From NCBI RefSeq assembly GCF_002879855.1, contig NZ_PNYB01000017.1, positions 1-64,000 of the forward strand: a DNA stretch of 64,000 nt. The letters run 5' to 3'. Below the pieces are notes generated by a model. It made no database searches and had not been told where the DNA came from. It saw only the letters and a list, made by a program, of their open reading frames with translations. The stretch is from Trinickia soli. Its GTDB lineage: Bacteria; Pseudomonadota; Gammaproteobacteria; Burkholderiales; Burkholderiaceae. Positions 1-10,039 of this stretch are shown piece after piece; the stretch's first letter is position 1; every line of letters starts with the position of its first letter. A program made the translations under genes and the position numbers.

Positions 1-87
1 CGCGGCGACCTCGGTGAACGCGACCGACGGGCCGAGCAGCGCGGCCGCGGCGATCAGGGCGGCAAGCCATGTGCGCAGCGCGCTCAA
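1..87 (-). CDS. N-terminus of a secreted protein next to lemA (probable TPM-domain protein), partial
   Basis: Only the first 29 codons are inside the window; the gene runs off the left edge. A TTG at 87-85 overlaps the lemA stop by TTGA and opens a frame starting LSALRTWLAALIAAAALLG, a convincing signal-peptide core. No ATG is available in this frame, so TTG is the best start visible. In many bacteria lemA is followed by a TPM/YgcG-type secreted protein in the same operon. That family assignment is inferred from position only, because none of the mature domain is visible. Confidence 0.5.
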   Translation of the reverse strand, partial: MSALRTWLAALIAAAALLGPSVAFTEVAA

Positions 88-716
88 TTGCTTGCCCCCG
101 TCGCAGCGGCCGGCGGCGCAACCGCGGGTGCGCCGAAATCGACGCGCGGCGGCTTGGCGATCTCGGTTTCGTTGGCCACCGAAAAGTTCGGTCGTTCGTT
201 GAGCCCGAACCATCTCGCCGTCAGGTTCGATGGAAACGAGCGCACGGTCGTGTTGTAGGCCTGAACGGCTTGAATGTAGCGATTGCGCGCCACCGTGATC
301 CGGTTTTCGGTGCCTTCGAGTTGCGCCTGTAAATCGCGGAAGTTGGCGTCGGACTTCAGTTGCGGATAGTTCTCCGACACGACCAGCAGCCGTGACAGAG
401 ACGATGTCAACTGCCCTTGCGCCGCCTGAAACTTCGCAAAGGCTTCCGGGTTGTCGAGCACGTCGGGCGTGACCGTGATCGAGCCGACGCGCGCGCGCGC
501 CGCGGTGACCTGCGTGAGCACCTCGCGCTCCTGCTGCGCGTAGCCCTTCACCGTGTTGACGAGGTTCGGCACTAAATCGGCGCGCCGCTGATACTGATTG
601 ACGACCTCGGACCAACTGGCCTTGACCTGCTCGTCCTGCGACTGCAATCGGTTATAACCGCAGCCCACGAGGAACAGCGACAAACACATCGTCAGGGAAA
701 ACCATGGCTTGCGCAT
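84..716 (-). CDS. lemA: LemA family lipoprotein
   Basis: A 210-residue protein. The start at 716 is chosen over an upstream ATG because GGGAGAG lies just ahead of it and the product then begins MRKPWFSLTMCLSLFLVGCG, a short lipoprotein signal with the lipobox LVGC. The rest matches the LemA family: a long helical body containing the typical segments QYQRRADLVPNLVNTVKG and NRYIQAVQAYN, then FPSNLTARWFG and a low-complexity Ala/Pro tail. LemA proteins form helical bundles at the cell envelope. Their biochemical role is not settled. The downstream secreted protein overlaps its stop codon, so the pair is translationally coupled. Confidence 0.9.
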   Translation of the reverse strand: MRKPWFSLTMCLSLFLVGCGYNRLQSQDEQVKASWSEVVNQYQRRADLVPNLVNTVKGYAQQEREVLTQVTAARARVGSITVTPDVLDNPEAFAKFQAAQGQLTSSLSRLLVVSENYPQLKSDANFRDLQAQLEGTENRITVARNRYIQAVQAYNTTVRSFPSNLTARWFGLNERPNFSVANETEIAKPPRVDFGAPAVAPPAAATGASN

Positions 717-835
717 CCGCACTCTCCCATCCTTCGATTGCCCCCGGTTCGGTGCGCGGCTTACCGCGCATCGTCCTGTCAATCGTGCATGGGCGCGGCC
801 AAGATCCCTTGATTCAACTCAACGATCTGGTTGTT

Positions 836-2038
836 TTATACGCGCTCGATAATCATGGCAATGCCCTGCCCAACGCCGATGCACATCGTGCATAGCGCAT
901 AGCGACCGCCCGTGCGGAGCAATTGGTACATGGCGGTGGTGGCCAAACGCGCACCCGACGCGCCAAGCGGGTGGCCGAGCGCAATCGCGCCCCCGTTCGG
1001 GTTCACGCGCTCGTCGGCGGCACCGATGTCGAGCGCACGCGTCACGGCCAGCGCCTGCGCAGCGAACGCTTCGTTCAGCTCGATCACGTCCATCTGATCG
1101 AGTTTCAACCGCGCGACGCTCAAGACCTTGCGCACGGCGTCGATCGGGCCGACGCCCATGATCCGCGGTGCAACGCCGGCGGTGGCTGTGGCTACGATGC
1201 GCGCACGGGGCTGCAGCCCGAAGCGCGACGCTGTTCTTTCGCTGGCCAGCAACAACGCACAAGCGCCGTCGTTGACGCCCGACGCGTTGCCCGCTGTCAC
1301 GGTGCCGTCGGGACGCACGACACCTTTGAGCCTCGCCAGCGCTTCGAGCGTCGTGGCGCGCGGATGCTCGTCTTTCGTGACGATGAGCGGATCGCCCTTC
1401 TTTTGAGCCACCGTGACCGCGACGATCTCTTCGTCGAAGCGCCCACTTTCCTGCGCCGCCGCCGTGCGTTGCTGACTGCGTAGCGCGAAAGCGTCCTGAT
1501 CTTCGCGGCTGATACCGAACTCGGCGGCGACGTTCTCGGCCGTCTCGGGCATCGAATCGACGCCGTACATCGCGCGCATCGCCGGATTCACGAACCGCCA
1601 GCCGATCGTCGTGTCTTCGATCTTTGCTGCGCGGCTGAAGGCGCTCTCGGCTTTGGCCATGACGAACGGCGCACGACTCATGCTTTCCACGCCGCCTGCA
1701 ATCATCAGCTCAGTCTCGCCGCTCTTGATCGCGCGCGCCGCAATGCCAAGCGCATCGAGTCCCGACCCGCACAGGCGGTTAACGGTGCTGCCCGGCACGG
1801 TCACGCTCAAGCCTGCGAGCAGGCCGGCCATGCGCGCGACGTTGCGATTGTCTTCGCCCGCCTGATTGGCGCACCCGTAAATGACGTCGTCGATGGCGGC
1901 CCAATCGACCGACGCGTTGCGCGCCATGAGCGCTTTGATAGGCAGCGCGGCCAGATCGTCAGCGCGCACCGTCGACAGCACGCCGCCGTAGCGACCGACA
2001 GGCGTCCTGATTGCATCGCAAATGAAGGCGTTTTCCAT
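836..2038 (-). CDS. pcaF: 3-oxoadipyl-CoA thiolase
   Basis: A 400-residue thiolase-family enzyme that cleaves 3-oxoadipyl-CoA with CoA into succinyl-CoA and acetyl-CoA, the last step of the beta-ketoadipate pathway. The nucleophilic Cys lies in [11 protein letters not shown] near residue 90. The C-terminal active-site motifs [19 protein letters not shown] and [10 protein letters not shown] are intact. The start at [19 protein letters not shown] (2038) fits the family length; the longer upstream extension lacks homologous character. It is divergent from the IclR regulator, and two operator-like repeats lie between them. The pca context supports PcaF over a general acetyl-CoA acetyltransferase. 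Confidence 0.93.
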   Translation of the reverse strand: MENAFICDAIRTPVGRYGGVLSTVRADDLAALPIKALMARNASVDWAAIDDVIYGCANQAGEDNRNVARMAGLLAGLSVTVPGSTVNRLCGSGLDALGIAARAIKSGETELMIAGGVESMSRAPFVMAKAESAFSRAAKIEDTTIGWRFVNPAMRAMYGVDSMPETAENVAAEFGISREDQDAFALRSQQRTAAAQESGRFDEEIVAVTVAQKKGDPLIVTKDEHPRATTLEALARLKGVVRPDGTVTAGNASGVNDGACALLLASERTASRFGLQPRARIVATATAGVAPRIMGVGPIDAVRKVLSVARLKLDQMDVIELNEAFAAQALAVTRALDIGAADERVNPNGGAIALGHPLGASGARLATTAMYQLLRTGGRYALCTMCIGVGQGIAMIIERV

Positions 2039-2110
2039 CGAAGATCCTTGGCAAAGGCGCGGCTCGCGCGCATTGCAACTCATCTTGGCGATGGGCGGTT
2101 TTATCGTCAA

Positions 2111-2144
2111 GTGCGATTATCACAATAGTGTGCGATTATCGAAC
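2111..2144. promoter_or_regulatory. PcaR-type operator between pcaF and the IclR regulator
   Basis: GTGCGATTATC occurs at 2111-2121 and again at 2130-2140, exactly 19 bp apart. On the minus strand the second copy reads GTTCGATAATCGCAC (2144-2130), which matches from memory the box bound by the IclR-family regulator PcaR in Pseudomonas. The same architecture recurs upstream of pcaI and pcaB. Its position between divergent pcaF and the regulator suggests control of both, including autoregulation. Confidence 0.7.
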
Positions 2145-2169
2145 CTTCGCACAATCGAAGGGAAGCATC

Positions 2170-3024
2170 ATGAAACGCGCCGGCCGCCCCCAGGAATCCG
2201 AAACGCACGTCGACACCGTCGCGCCAGCCGAGCGCGATGAAGGCCCTGCCGCGGACGCGGCTTCGGTGAGCGACCCCAACTTCATGACCTCGCTCGAACG
2301 TGGCTTGGCCGTGCTGCAAGCGTTTTCGCAAGAACGTCGCGTGTTGACGACGTCGCAGATCAGTCAACGCACGGGCATTCCGCGCGCGGCAGTCAGGCGC
2401 TGCCTGTATACGCTCGAGAAGCTGGGTTTCGTGGCGGAAGAAGACAACCGGTTGTTCTCGCTGCGCCCGCGCGTGCTCAAGCTCGGTCACGCGTACCTCG
2501 CTACCACGCCGCTTGCTCACGCGGCTCAACCTGTGCTGCGCCATATCAGCGCCACGCTCAACGAGTCGAGTTCGGTCGCCATTCTCGACGGCGACGAGAT
2601 CCTCTATATCGCGCGCGCGTCGACCTCACGCATCATGTCGGTCGATCTTCATATCGGCAGCCGCCTGCCCGCGTATTGCACGTCGATGGGGCGCGTGCTG
2701 CTCGCACAATTGGGCGCCGAGGCGCTCGACGCGTACCTCGATCGCACGAAGCTCATCCAATACACGCCGCGTACGATCGTTTCGAAAGAAGGACTGCGCA
2801 GCACGCTCGAATCGGTCCGTAACAACGGCTATGCGCTCGTCGACCAGGAATTGGAGGTCGGACTGCGCTCGATCGCAGTGCCGGTGCTCGGTGCCGACGG
2901 ACATGCGATCGCTGCGCTCAACGTCGGCGTGCAAGCCGCGCGCATCGCGATCGCCGAAATGGAAAGCCGGGTCCTGCCGGCGTTGCGCGAAGGGGCGCAG
3001 GAATTAGCGCTGCTCTCGCTCTGA
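2170..3024 (+). CDS. pcaR: IclR-family regulator of the pca genes (PcaR-like)
   Basis: A 284-residue IclR-family protein. After a charged N-terminal extension of about 40 residues comes the winged helix-turn-helix (SLERGLAVLQAFSQERR through RRCLYTLEKLGFV). The IclR ligand-binding domain follows (YIARASTSRIMSVDLHIGSRLPAYCTS; GYALVDQELEVGLRSIAVPV). These are the characteristic features of PcaR/PobR-type regulators responding to aromatic acids or beta-ketoadipate. The start at 2170 follows a GAAGGGAA ribosome site. It is divergent from pcaF, and its 3' end overlaps the convergent pcaD by 21 bp. Operators at three pca promoters support pcaR over pobR. Confidence 0.82.
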   Translation: MKRAGRPQESETHVDTVAPAERDEGPAADAASVSDPNFMTSLERGLAVLQAFSQERRVLTTSQISQRTGIPRAAVRRCLYTLEKLGFVAEEDNRLFSLRPRVLKLGHAYLATTPLAHAAQPVLRHISATLNESSSVAILDGDEILYIARASTSRIMSVDLHIGSRLPAYCTSMGRVLLAQLGAEALDAYLDRTKLIQYTPRTIVSKEGLRSTLESVRNNGYALVDQELEVGLRSIAVPVLGADGHAIAALNVGVQAARIAIAEMESRVLPALREGAQELALLSL

Positions 3025-3789
3025 CTGCGTCAGGAACGCCAGGAGCGCCGCGTTGAACGCCTGCGCCGCTTCGACGTTCGAAAGGTGCGAGGCATCCAAC
3101 GCGACCATGCGCGCGCCCGGCACGCGGTCGACGATGAACCGGGCATCGTCGATTGTCGTGACCGGATCGTATCGCCCGGCAATCACCAGCGTAGGCGCGG
3201 CGATCCTTTCGATCTCCCCGCGCAGATCGGCCGTGGACAATGCGTCGCAACACGCGGCGTATCCGTGCTGCGGCGTGGCGCGCAATTGATCGGTCAGCCG
3301 CGCAACGACGTTCGGCCGCCGCTCGATGACTTCGGTGGTAAACCATCGCCCCGCCGCGCCGTCCGCCACTTCATTCATGCCGCGCGCCCTCACGAGCGCG
3401 GCGCGCTGGCTCCATCCCTCGTATGACCCGATGCGCGCAGCGGTATTGGCCACGATCAATGTATCGATTCGTTCGCACGCATGCACGCCGAGCCATTGGC
3501 CCGTCAGGCCGCCCATCGAAATTCCGCAAAAATGCGCGCGTTCGATAGCCAATGCATCGAGCACGGTCAGCACATCTTGACCGAGCATGTCGAGCGTGCA
3601 GGGACCCGGTGAAGAAATCGAGTCTCCATGGCCGCGCGTGTCATAGCGCACGATGCGATAGCGCTCGGCGAGTGCATCGAGTTGTGGAGACCACATCTCG
3701 AGCGTCGTCCCGAGCGAATTCGAAAATACGATCGCCGGTGCATCCTGCGGGCCTGCGGTCGTATAAGCGATACCGTTCACGTGCTGCAT
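3004..3789 (-). CDS. pcaD: 3-oxoadipate enol-lactonase
   Basis: A 261-residue alpha/beta hydrolase that opens 3-oxoadipate enol-lactone to 3-oxoadipate. The nucleophile elbow is GISMGG (Ser near residue 98), the catalytic Asp lies in AGRYDPVT and the catalytic His in DASHLSN. The oxyanion region FSNSLGT is typical of PcaD. The start at 3789 (MQHVNGIAYTT) is preceded by TTGGAGT at good spacing. It is the last gene of the pcaI-pcaJ-pcaD series on this strand, separated from pcaJ by about 130 bp. It is not fused to pcaC, which is a separate gene at 9564. Confidence 0.93.
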   Translation of the reverse strand: MQHVNGIAYTTAGPQDAPAIVFSNSLGTTLEMWSPQLDALAERYRIVRYDTRGHGDSISSPGPCTLDMLGQDVLTVLDALAIERAHFCGISMGGLTGQWLGVHACERIDTLIVANTAARIGSYEGWSQRAALVRARGMNEVADGAAGRWFTTEVIERRPNVVARLTDQLRATPQHGYAACCDALSTADLRGEIERIAAPTLVIAGRYDPVTTIDDARFIVDRVPGARMVALDASHLSNVEAAQAFNAALLAFLTQSEREQR

Positions 3790-3917
3790 GCTGACTCCAA
3801 TAATGCTCAACGCTCACATCTCTTTGCGGCTCAGGCTCGTGCCCAAAGCCAGGTCGATGCCCGGGCGCTTCACGTCGTTCATTCAAGAGGGCTGCGCCTT
3901 CGCAGCGAAGCAATCGA

Positions 3918-4556
3918 TCAGGCTCGCAAAAGCGGCACAGGCGTCACGTCCTGCAGGGCCTCGAACGCAAGCCCTTCGACGATATCGATCACGACGAGAC
4001 CGCCGGCAGTCACGTCTATCACGGCCAGGTCCGTGTAGATTCGATCCACGCACTCGATGCCGGTCAGCGGATAGGTACACTGCGGCACGAGCTTGCACTC
4101 GCCGGACTTCGTCAAGTGATCCATCATGACGAACACCTGTTTGGCGCCGATCGCGAGATCCATTGCGCCGCCGACGGCAGGAATCGCATCGGGCGCACCT
4201 GTGTGCCAATTCGCGAGATCTCCTGTTTGCGATACCTGGAACGCGCCCAGCACGCAGATGTCGAGATGCCCGCCCCGCATCATCGCGAACGAATCGCCAT
4301 GATGGAAGAATGCGCCGCCCTGGAGCAGCGTCACGGGTTCCTTGCCCGCATTGATCAGTTCGGGGTCTTCCTCGCCCGCTGCGGGTGCGGGCCCCATGCC
4401 GAGCAAACCGTTCTCGCTATGAAGAAAGATCTCGCGCTCGGGCGGCAGGTAGTTGGCCACCTTCGTCGGCAAGCCGATCCCGAGATTGACGTATGCGCCT
4501 TCAGGAATGTCGCGTGCGACACGTTGAGCGATTTGATCGCGCGTCCATTTGTTCAT
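3918..4556 (-). CDS. pcaJ: 3-oxoadipate CoA-transferase, subunit B
   Basis: A 212-residue beta subunit of the CoA-transferase that moves CoA from succinyl-CoA to 3-oxoadipate. The start of the mature fold reads VARDIPEGAYVNLGIGLPT, and the catalytic Glu lies in HSENGLLGMGPAP, the hallmark of this subunit. The start at 4556 has a strong GGAGG ribosome site. A longer frame begins five codons upstream without better support. It follows pcaI by 11 bp and must work with it as a heteromer. Confidence 0.95.
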   Translation of the reverse strand: MNKWTRDQIAQRVARDIPEGAYVNLGIGLPTKVANYLPPEREIFLHSENGLLGMGPAPAAGEEDPELINAGKEPVTLLQGGAFFHHGDSFAMMRGGHLDICVLGAFQVSQTGDLANWHTGAPDAIPAVGGAMDLAIGAKQVFVMMDHLTKSGECKLVPQCTYPLTGIECVDRIYTDLAVIDVTAGGLVVIDIVEGLAFEALQDVTPVPLLRA

Positions 4557-4567
4557 CGAAAACCTCC

Positions 4568-5251
4568 TCACGCGGCGCGCGCAAGCGTTTCAGGCACCGC
4601 GACCACGCGCTGCGTAAAAATTCCCGGCGTGACGATGACCTCGGGATCGAGTGCGCCGAGCGGTACGATTTCCGCCACCTGCGCGATCGTCGTCGTCGCG
4701 GCCATCGCCATGATCGGCCCAAAATTGCGTGCCGCCTTCCGATACACGAGGTTGCCCCAGCGGTCCCCCCGATGCGCCTTGATCAGCGCGAATTCGGCTT
4801 TGATGGGGTATTCGAGCACATAGGGCTTGCCGTCGATCACGCGCGTTTCCTTGCCTTGCGCCAAGCGCGTGCCGTAGCCGGTCGGCGTAAAGACGGCGCC
4901 GAGTCCCGCTCCGGCCGCCTGGATGCGCAGCGCGAGATTGCCCTGCGGCACGAGTTCGAGCTCGATCTCGCCAGCACGGAACAACGCATCGAATACCTGT
5001 GAATCGGCCTGACGCGGGAACGAGCAAATGATCTTGCGCACACGTCGCGCCTTCAACAACGCAGCAAGGCCGAGCTCGCCGTTGCCGGCATTGTTGTTGA
5101 CGATGGTGAGCTCGCGCGCGCCTTGTGCAATCAGCGCGTCGATGAGTTCGGCAGGCTGCCCGGCCGAACCGAAGCCGCCGATCATGACGGTTGCGCCGTC
5201 CGTGATATCGGCGACGGCGGCTTCAAGTGACGAAATGGTCTTATCGATCAT
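4568..5251 (-). CDS. pcaI: 3-oxoadipate CoA-transferase, subunit A
   Basis: A 227-residue alpha subunit beginning MIDKTISSLEAAVADI, with the CoA-transferase family I motif VMIGGFGSAGQPAELIDAL and the conserved NNNAGNGELGLAALL segment. Partner of PcaJ. The start fits the family, but the ribosome site AGGAGG is about 23 nt upstream, with a perfect six-base-pair hairpin between it and the ATG (see separate entry). An operator of the same type as the one near pcaF lies about 80-110 bp upstream. Confidence 0.95.
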   Translation of the reverse strand: MIDKTISSLEAAVADITDGATVMIGGFGSAGQPAELIDALIAQGARELTIVNNNAGNGELGLAALLKARRVRKIICSFPRQADSQVFDALFRAGEIELELVPQGNLALRIQAAGAGLGAVFTPTGYGTRLAQGKETRVIDGKPYVLEYPIKAEFALIKAHRGDRWGNLVYRKAARNFGPIMAMAATTTIAQVAEIVPLGALDPEVIVTPGIFTQRVVAVPETLARAA

Positions 5252-5259
5252 CGGTATTC

Positions 5260-5280
5260 GCGCTGGCGACAGCGCCTCCT
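5260..5280 (-). promoter_or_regulatory. Shine-Dalgarno separated from the pcaI start by a hairpin
   Basis: On the minus strand AGGAGG (5280-5275) is followed directly by GCGCTG-TCGC-CAGCGC (5275-5260), a six-base-pair stem with a four-base loop. Eight bases then precede the pcaI ATG at 5251. Without folding the spacing is far too long. With the stem formed, the effective spacing falls to about eight nucleotides. This is visible directly in the sequence; a role in translation is inference. Confidence 0.5.
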
Positions 5281-5329
5281 TCCTTCCAATTGCCGATCAA
5301 TTTAGAGGCACTCATGCCCCAGGTCAACG

Positions 5330-5361
5330 GCGATTATCGCAATACTGTGCGGTGATCGCAC
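5330..5361. promoter_or_regulatory. PcaR-type operator upstream of pcaIJ
   Basis: GCGATTATCGC at 5330-5340 and GTGCGGTGATCGCAC at 5347-5361 align with the two halves of the pcaF operator at the same 19 bp phasing. The second half forms the imperfect palindrome GTGCG-GTGAT-CGCAC. It lies between pcaI (minus) and pcaG (minus), so it most likely controls pcaIJ(D). Confidence 0.65.
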
Positions 5362-5411
5362 ATTCCTCCCCTGCCCCTCGCGAACCTGATCGGCATGCCG
5401 GGGGTCGGCAC

Positions 5412-6922
<1,511 letters not shown>

Positions 6923-6976
6923 TCATGCAGACGCGCGTAAATTGACTTCTGCTCCGCGGTTCCATAACGTGCGGGA

Positions 6977-7957
6977 ATGGAAAACCGAATCAACTTTCGG
7001 CACGTCAGTTGTTTTCTGGCCATCGCGCGCGAGCGTCATGTCGGCCGCGCCGCCGAGCGCCTGAACCTCACGCAGCCCGCCGTTTCGAAGACGCTTGCCG
7101 AGCTCGAATCGCTTGCGAACGTCCGGCTCGTCGAACGCGGTCGACATGGCGCACGCCTGACTCCTGCCGGCGAGCACTTTCTTCGCTACGCCGTCGATGT
7201 CGAGCAGGCGATGAAATCGGCCGCCGGGGCATTGGAGCACCCCGTCGCGCCGCCCGTGAAAGTCCTCCAACTCGGCGCGCTGCCGACAGTCGCAAGCGGC
7301 ATCCTCCCCAACGCGCTGCTGCGTCTTCGCGAACGCCAGCCGCATGCGGGCGTGCGGCTTCAGACGGCGACCAATGACATGTTGCTGTCGGCGCTCAAAG
7401 CCGGACGGCTCGATTGCGCGATCGGCCGCATGGCGGAGCCTTCGACGATGCAAGGCATCTCGTTCGAACTGCTGTATGCCGAACCGCTCGTAATGGCCGT
7501 GCGTCCGCGCCATCCGCTCTTGAGCGAACGCCGCCCATCGCCCCAAGCCGTACTCGCTTATCCGCTCGTCGTCGCGCCGAGCGGCACGGTGCCGAGGCTC
7601 AATACGGACGCCTTCTTCGACGCACACGCGCTATGCGTGCCTGGCAATTGCACGGAAACGCTATCGGTTTCCGTCGCACGCCTGCTCGCGCGCCGCTCAG
7701 ACGCGGTATGGATCACGCCAGAGTTCGCCGCGCGCGACGATCTGGAACGCGGCGAACTGGCAAGGCTGCCGCTGACTGTTGCGAACGCCGAAGAGCCCGT
7801 CGGCCTGCTGCGTCCCAGTGCTGGCGAGCCGATCGAGCTCGTCGAAGCGCTGGCCGCGATTCTGCGCGAGTTGACGCTCGCCGATAACCGGCAAGACGCT
7901 TCGCGTGCGCGCCGGCCGCTACGCCCCGTCTCCGCCAAGCGCACTCGCAAGCGTTGA
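6977..7957 (+). CDS. pcaQ: LysR-type activator PcaQ
   Basis: A 326-residue LysR-type regulator. The N-terminal HTH covers FRHVSCFLAIARERHVGRAAERLNLTQPAVSKTLAELE. The effector domain contains LQLGALPTVASGILPNALL and LDCAIGRMAEPSTMQG, both typical of PcaQ. PcaQ proteins activate pca structural genes in response to beta-carboxymuconate and related intermediates. Divergence from pcaHG over a 135-bp gap is the usual target geometry. pcaBC lies downstream on the same strand after a 211-bp gap that carries a different, PcaR-type operator. Confidence 0.88.
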   Translation: MENRINFRHVSCFLAIARERHVGRAAERLNLTQPAVSKTLAELESLANVRLVERGRHGARLTPAGEHFLRYAVDVEQAMKSAAGALEHPVAPPVKVLQLGALPTVASGILPNALLRLRERQPHAGVRLQTATNDMLLSALKAGRLDCAIGRMAEPSTMQGISFELLYAEPLVMAVRPRHPLLSERRPSPQAVLAYPLVVAPSGTVPRLNTDAFFDAHALCVPGNCTETLSVSVARLLARRSDAVWITPEFAARDDLERGELARLPLTVANAEEPVGLLRPSAGEPIELVEALAAILRELTLADNRQDASRARRPLRPVSAKRTRKR

Positions 7958-8034
7958 GCGCAAGGGGATGCTTGGTGGAGTACCTGCCCGGCACTTGACC
8001 ATCGGCGCAAGCCGAGCTTAGGATTCAGGCATTC

Positions 8035-8068
8035 GTTCGATACTCACGCACTTGTTCGATAATCGAAC
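8035..8068. promoter_or_regulatory. PcaR-type operator upstream of pcaBC
   Basis: GTTCGATAATCGAAC at 8054-8068 is a perfect inverted repeat around a central base. It differs in two positions from the box near pcaF. A weaker copy, GTTCGATACTCACGC, starts exactly 19 bp earlier at 8035, reproducing the spacing of the other sites. It lies about 100 bp before pcaB. Confidence 0.7.
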
Positions 8069-8168
8069 ACATCGTCGATTAAGCGTGTCGGGCCCCTACG
8101 TATGACGGCGTTCGAGTGCCTCGACCGCCCGCGTCATTTCCTTCCTCTTCCGAGCTCAATTCAGCGCC

Positions 8169-9527
8169 ATGTTCGCGTACCAAGGACGACTCAACGACAG
8201 GCTCACCTCGACCGATGCGATGCTCGACGTATTCGCGCCGAGCGCGACAGTGCAACGCATGCTCGATGTCGAAGCCGCGCTCGCGCGCGCACTCGCGAAA
8301 GCGGGCGTGATCCCTGCCTCCGCAGCCGCGCCGATCGAAGCGGCCTGCCATGTCGATCGAATCGATGCGGACAAACTGACGGCCGCAGCGGCGCGCGCGG
8401 GCAATCTCGCCATACCGCTCGTCAGGCAGTTGACCGCGTGCGTCGCGAGTCAGGCGCCGGAGGCGGCCAAATACGTGCATTGGGGTGCGACGAGCCAAGA
8501 CATCATCGATAGCGGCATGGTGCTTCAGCTGCGCGATGCACTCGATCGCATCGACCTGGGTGTGGCCGCTTTGTGCGACGCGCTCGCCACGCAGGCCGCA
8601 AAGCATCGCGATACGCCGATGATCGGACGAACCTGGTTGCAACAAGCGCTTCCGATCACCTTGGGCCTGAAGTTCGCACAATGGCTCGATGCGTTTGAAC
8701 GCCATAAGGAGCGCCTGGCCCAACTGCGCATGCGCGCCATCGCGCTGCAGTTCGGCGGCGCGGCCGGCACGCTGGCGAGCCTCGGAGACGCGGCACAGCC
8801 CGTCGCACAAGCGCTCGCGAAAGAGCTCGCCCTGCCTTTGCCGAGCGTGCCATGGCATACGCAACGCGACCGCATCGCCGAGGCGGCCACCGTGTTCGGT
8901 CTGCTGACTGGCACGCTCGGCAAAATCGCGCGTGACGTGTCGCTGCAAATGCAAACCGAGGTCGGCGAGCTGGCGGAGCCGTCGGCCGCGGGCAAAGGCG
9001 GCTCGTCGACGATGCCGCACAAGCGCAATCCTGTCGGTTGCGCCGCCGCACTGACCGCCGCGGCGCGCGTGCCAGGGCTCGTCGCCACGATGCTGGGCGC
9101 CATGGTGCAAGAACACGAGCGCGCGCTCGGCGGTTGGCAAGCCGAATGGGAAACGTTGCCTGACATTGCAAGACTCTGTTCCGGCGCGCTTGCAAACGTC
9201 ACCGACATGGTAAGCGGACTCGAAGTCGACACGACACGGCTGACAGCCAATCTGCAGATGACGCGCGGCCTCGTCCTTGCCGAGGCCGTGATGCTCGCGC
9301 TGGGCACTTCGCTTGGACGTATGCGGGCGCACGAGCTGGTCGAACACGCGTCGCACAAAGCTGTTCAAAGCGGTCGGACGTTGCGCGACGTGCTGTGCGA
9401 CAACCCCGACGTCACCGGCGTGCTCGACGAGCGACAACTGAATGCGCTATTCGATCCCGCCAACTACAGCGGGCAGGCGCGACAGTTCGTCGACGCCGTG
9501 CTCGAACGCTATCGAGCCCACCGCTGA
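8169..9527 (+). CDS. pcaB: 3-carboxy-cis,cis-muconate cycloisomerase
   Basis: A 452-residue member of the fumarase/aspartase superfamily that lactonises 3-carboxy-cis,cis-muconate to 4-carboxymuconolactone. The superfamily signature GKGGSSTMPHKRNP lies near residue 280. The segment KYVHWGATSQDIIDSGMVLQ with its active-site HWGATSQD is intact. The chosen ATG lacks a strong ribosome site, but the N-terminal segment LTSTDAMLDVFAPSA fits the family. A 452-residue antisense open frame on the opposite strand is a codon-bias shadow. pcaC follows after 36 bp. Confidence 0.94.
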   Translation: MFAYQGRLNDRLTSTDAMLDVFAPSATVQRMLDVEAALARALAKAGVIPASAAAPIEAACHVDRIDADKLTAAAARAGNLAIPLVRQLTACVASQAPEAAKYVHWGATSQDIIDSGMVLQLRDALDRIDLGVAALCDALATQAAKHRDTPMIGRTWLQQALPITLGLKFAQWLDAFERHKERLAQLRMRAIALQFGGAAGTLASLGDAAQPVAQALAKELALPLPSVPWHTQRDRIAEAATVFGLLTGTLGKIARDVSLQMQTEVGELAEPSAAGKGGSSTMPHKRNPVGCAAALTAAARVPGLVATMLGAMVQEHERALGGWQAEWETLPDIARLCSGALANVTDMVSGLEVDTTRLTANLQMTRGLVLAEAVMLALGTSLGRMRAHELVEHASHKAVQSGRTLRDVLCDNPDVTGVLDERQLNALFDPANYSGQARQFVDAVLERYRAHR

Positions 9528-9563
9528 TTACCCTCCCATGCCATTCGATTCCCGCACCCCATC

Positions 9564-9950
9564 ATGAAAGACGAAGAACGCTACGAAACCGGTTTGCAGA
9601 CGCGCCGCGCCGTCCTCGGAGACGCACACGTCGACCGGTCGCTCGCCAACCGCACCCCTTTGACGGAAGAGTTTCAAGCGCTGATCACGCGCTACGCCTG
9701 GGGTGAGATCTGGACGCGCGAGGGGTTGCCTCGCCATACGCGCAGCCTGTTGACCATCGCGATGATGGTGGCGCTCAACCGTCAAGAGGAACTGGCGTTG
9801 CATTTGCGCGCAGCCGCCAACAATGGCGTCACGCGCGACGAAATCAAGGAAGTGCTGCTGCAAAGCGCGATCTACTGCGGCGTGCCCGCCGCCAATTCCG
9901 CCTTTCATCTCGCCGAACGGATCTTTAGCGAGCAAGACGGGCAGACCTGA
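9564..9950 (+). CDS. pcaC: 4-carboxymuconolactone decarboxylase
   Basis: A 128-residue single-domain CMD enzyme that decarboxylates 4-carboxymuconolactone to 3-oxoadipate enol-lactone. Family motifs visible are LITRYAWGEIWTREGL, RSLLTIAMMVALNRQEELALHLRAAANNGVT and IYCGVPAANSAFHLAERIF. The length is standard for unfused PcaC. It is cotranscribed with pcaB. Confidence 0.94.
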   Translation: MKDEERYETGLQTRRAVLGDAHVDRSLANRTPLTEEFQALITRYAWGEIWTREGLPRHTRSLLTIAMMVALNRQEELALHLRAAANNGVTRDEIKEVLLQSAIYCGVPAANSAFHLAERIFSEQDGQT

Positions 9951-9979
9951 TACGCCACCGCCCGCGCTCGGGCGCAAGG

Positions 9980-10018
9980 GCGACGCGCACCGAAGGACAT
10001 CCCTGCGGCGCGCGTCGC
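9980..10018. terminator. Hairpin between convergent pcaC and porin genes
   Basis: GCGACGCGC (9980-9988) can pair with GCGCGTCGC (10010-10018) across a 21-base loop in the 89-bp gap between two converging genes. A short T-rich stretch (GGCTTTGTTTC) follows on the plus strand. The large loop keeps confidence low. Confidence 0.35.
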
Positions 10019-10039
10019 TGCCGATCGCGCGGCTTTGTT

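Noticed and set aside
3004-3789. pcaD fused to pcaC as pcaL
   Set aside because: pcaD ends after its catalytic His region, and an independent complete pcaC lies at 9564.
8079-9437. A 452-codon open frame antisense to pcaB
   Set aside because: It mirrors a clear pcaB coding region, has low-complexity Arg-rich composition and no family motif. It is a codon-bias shadow, as are many antisense frames here.
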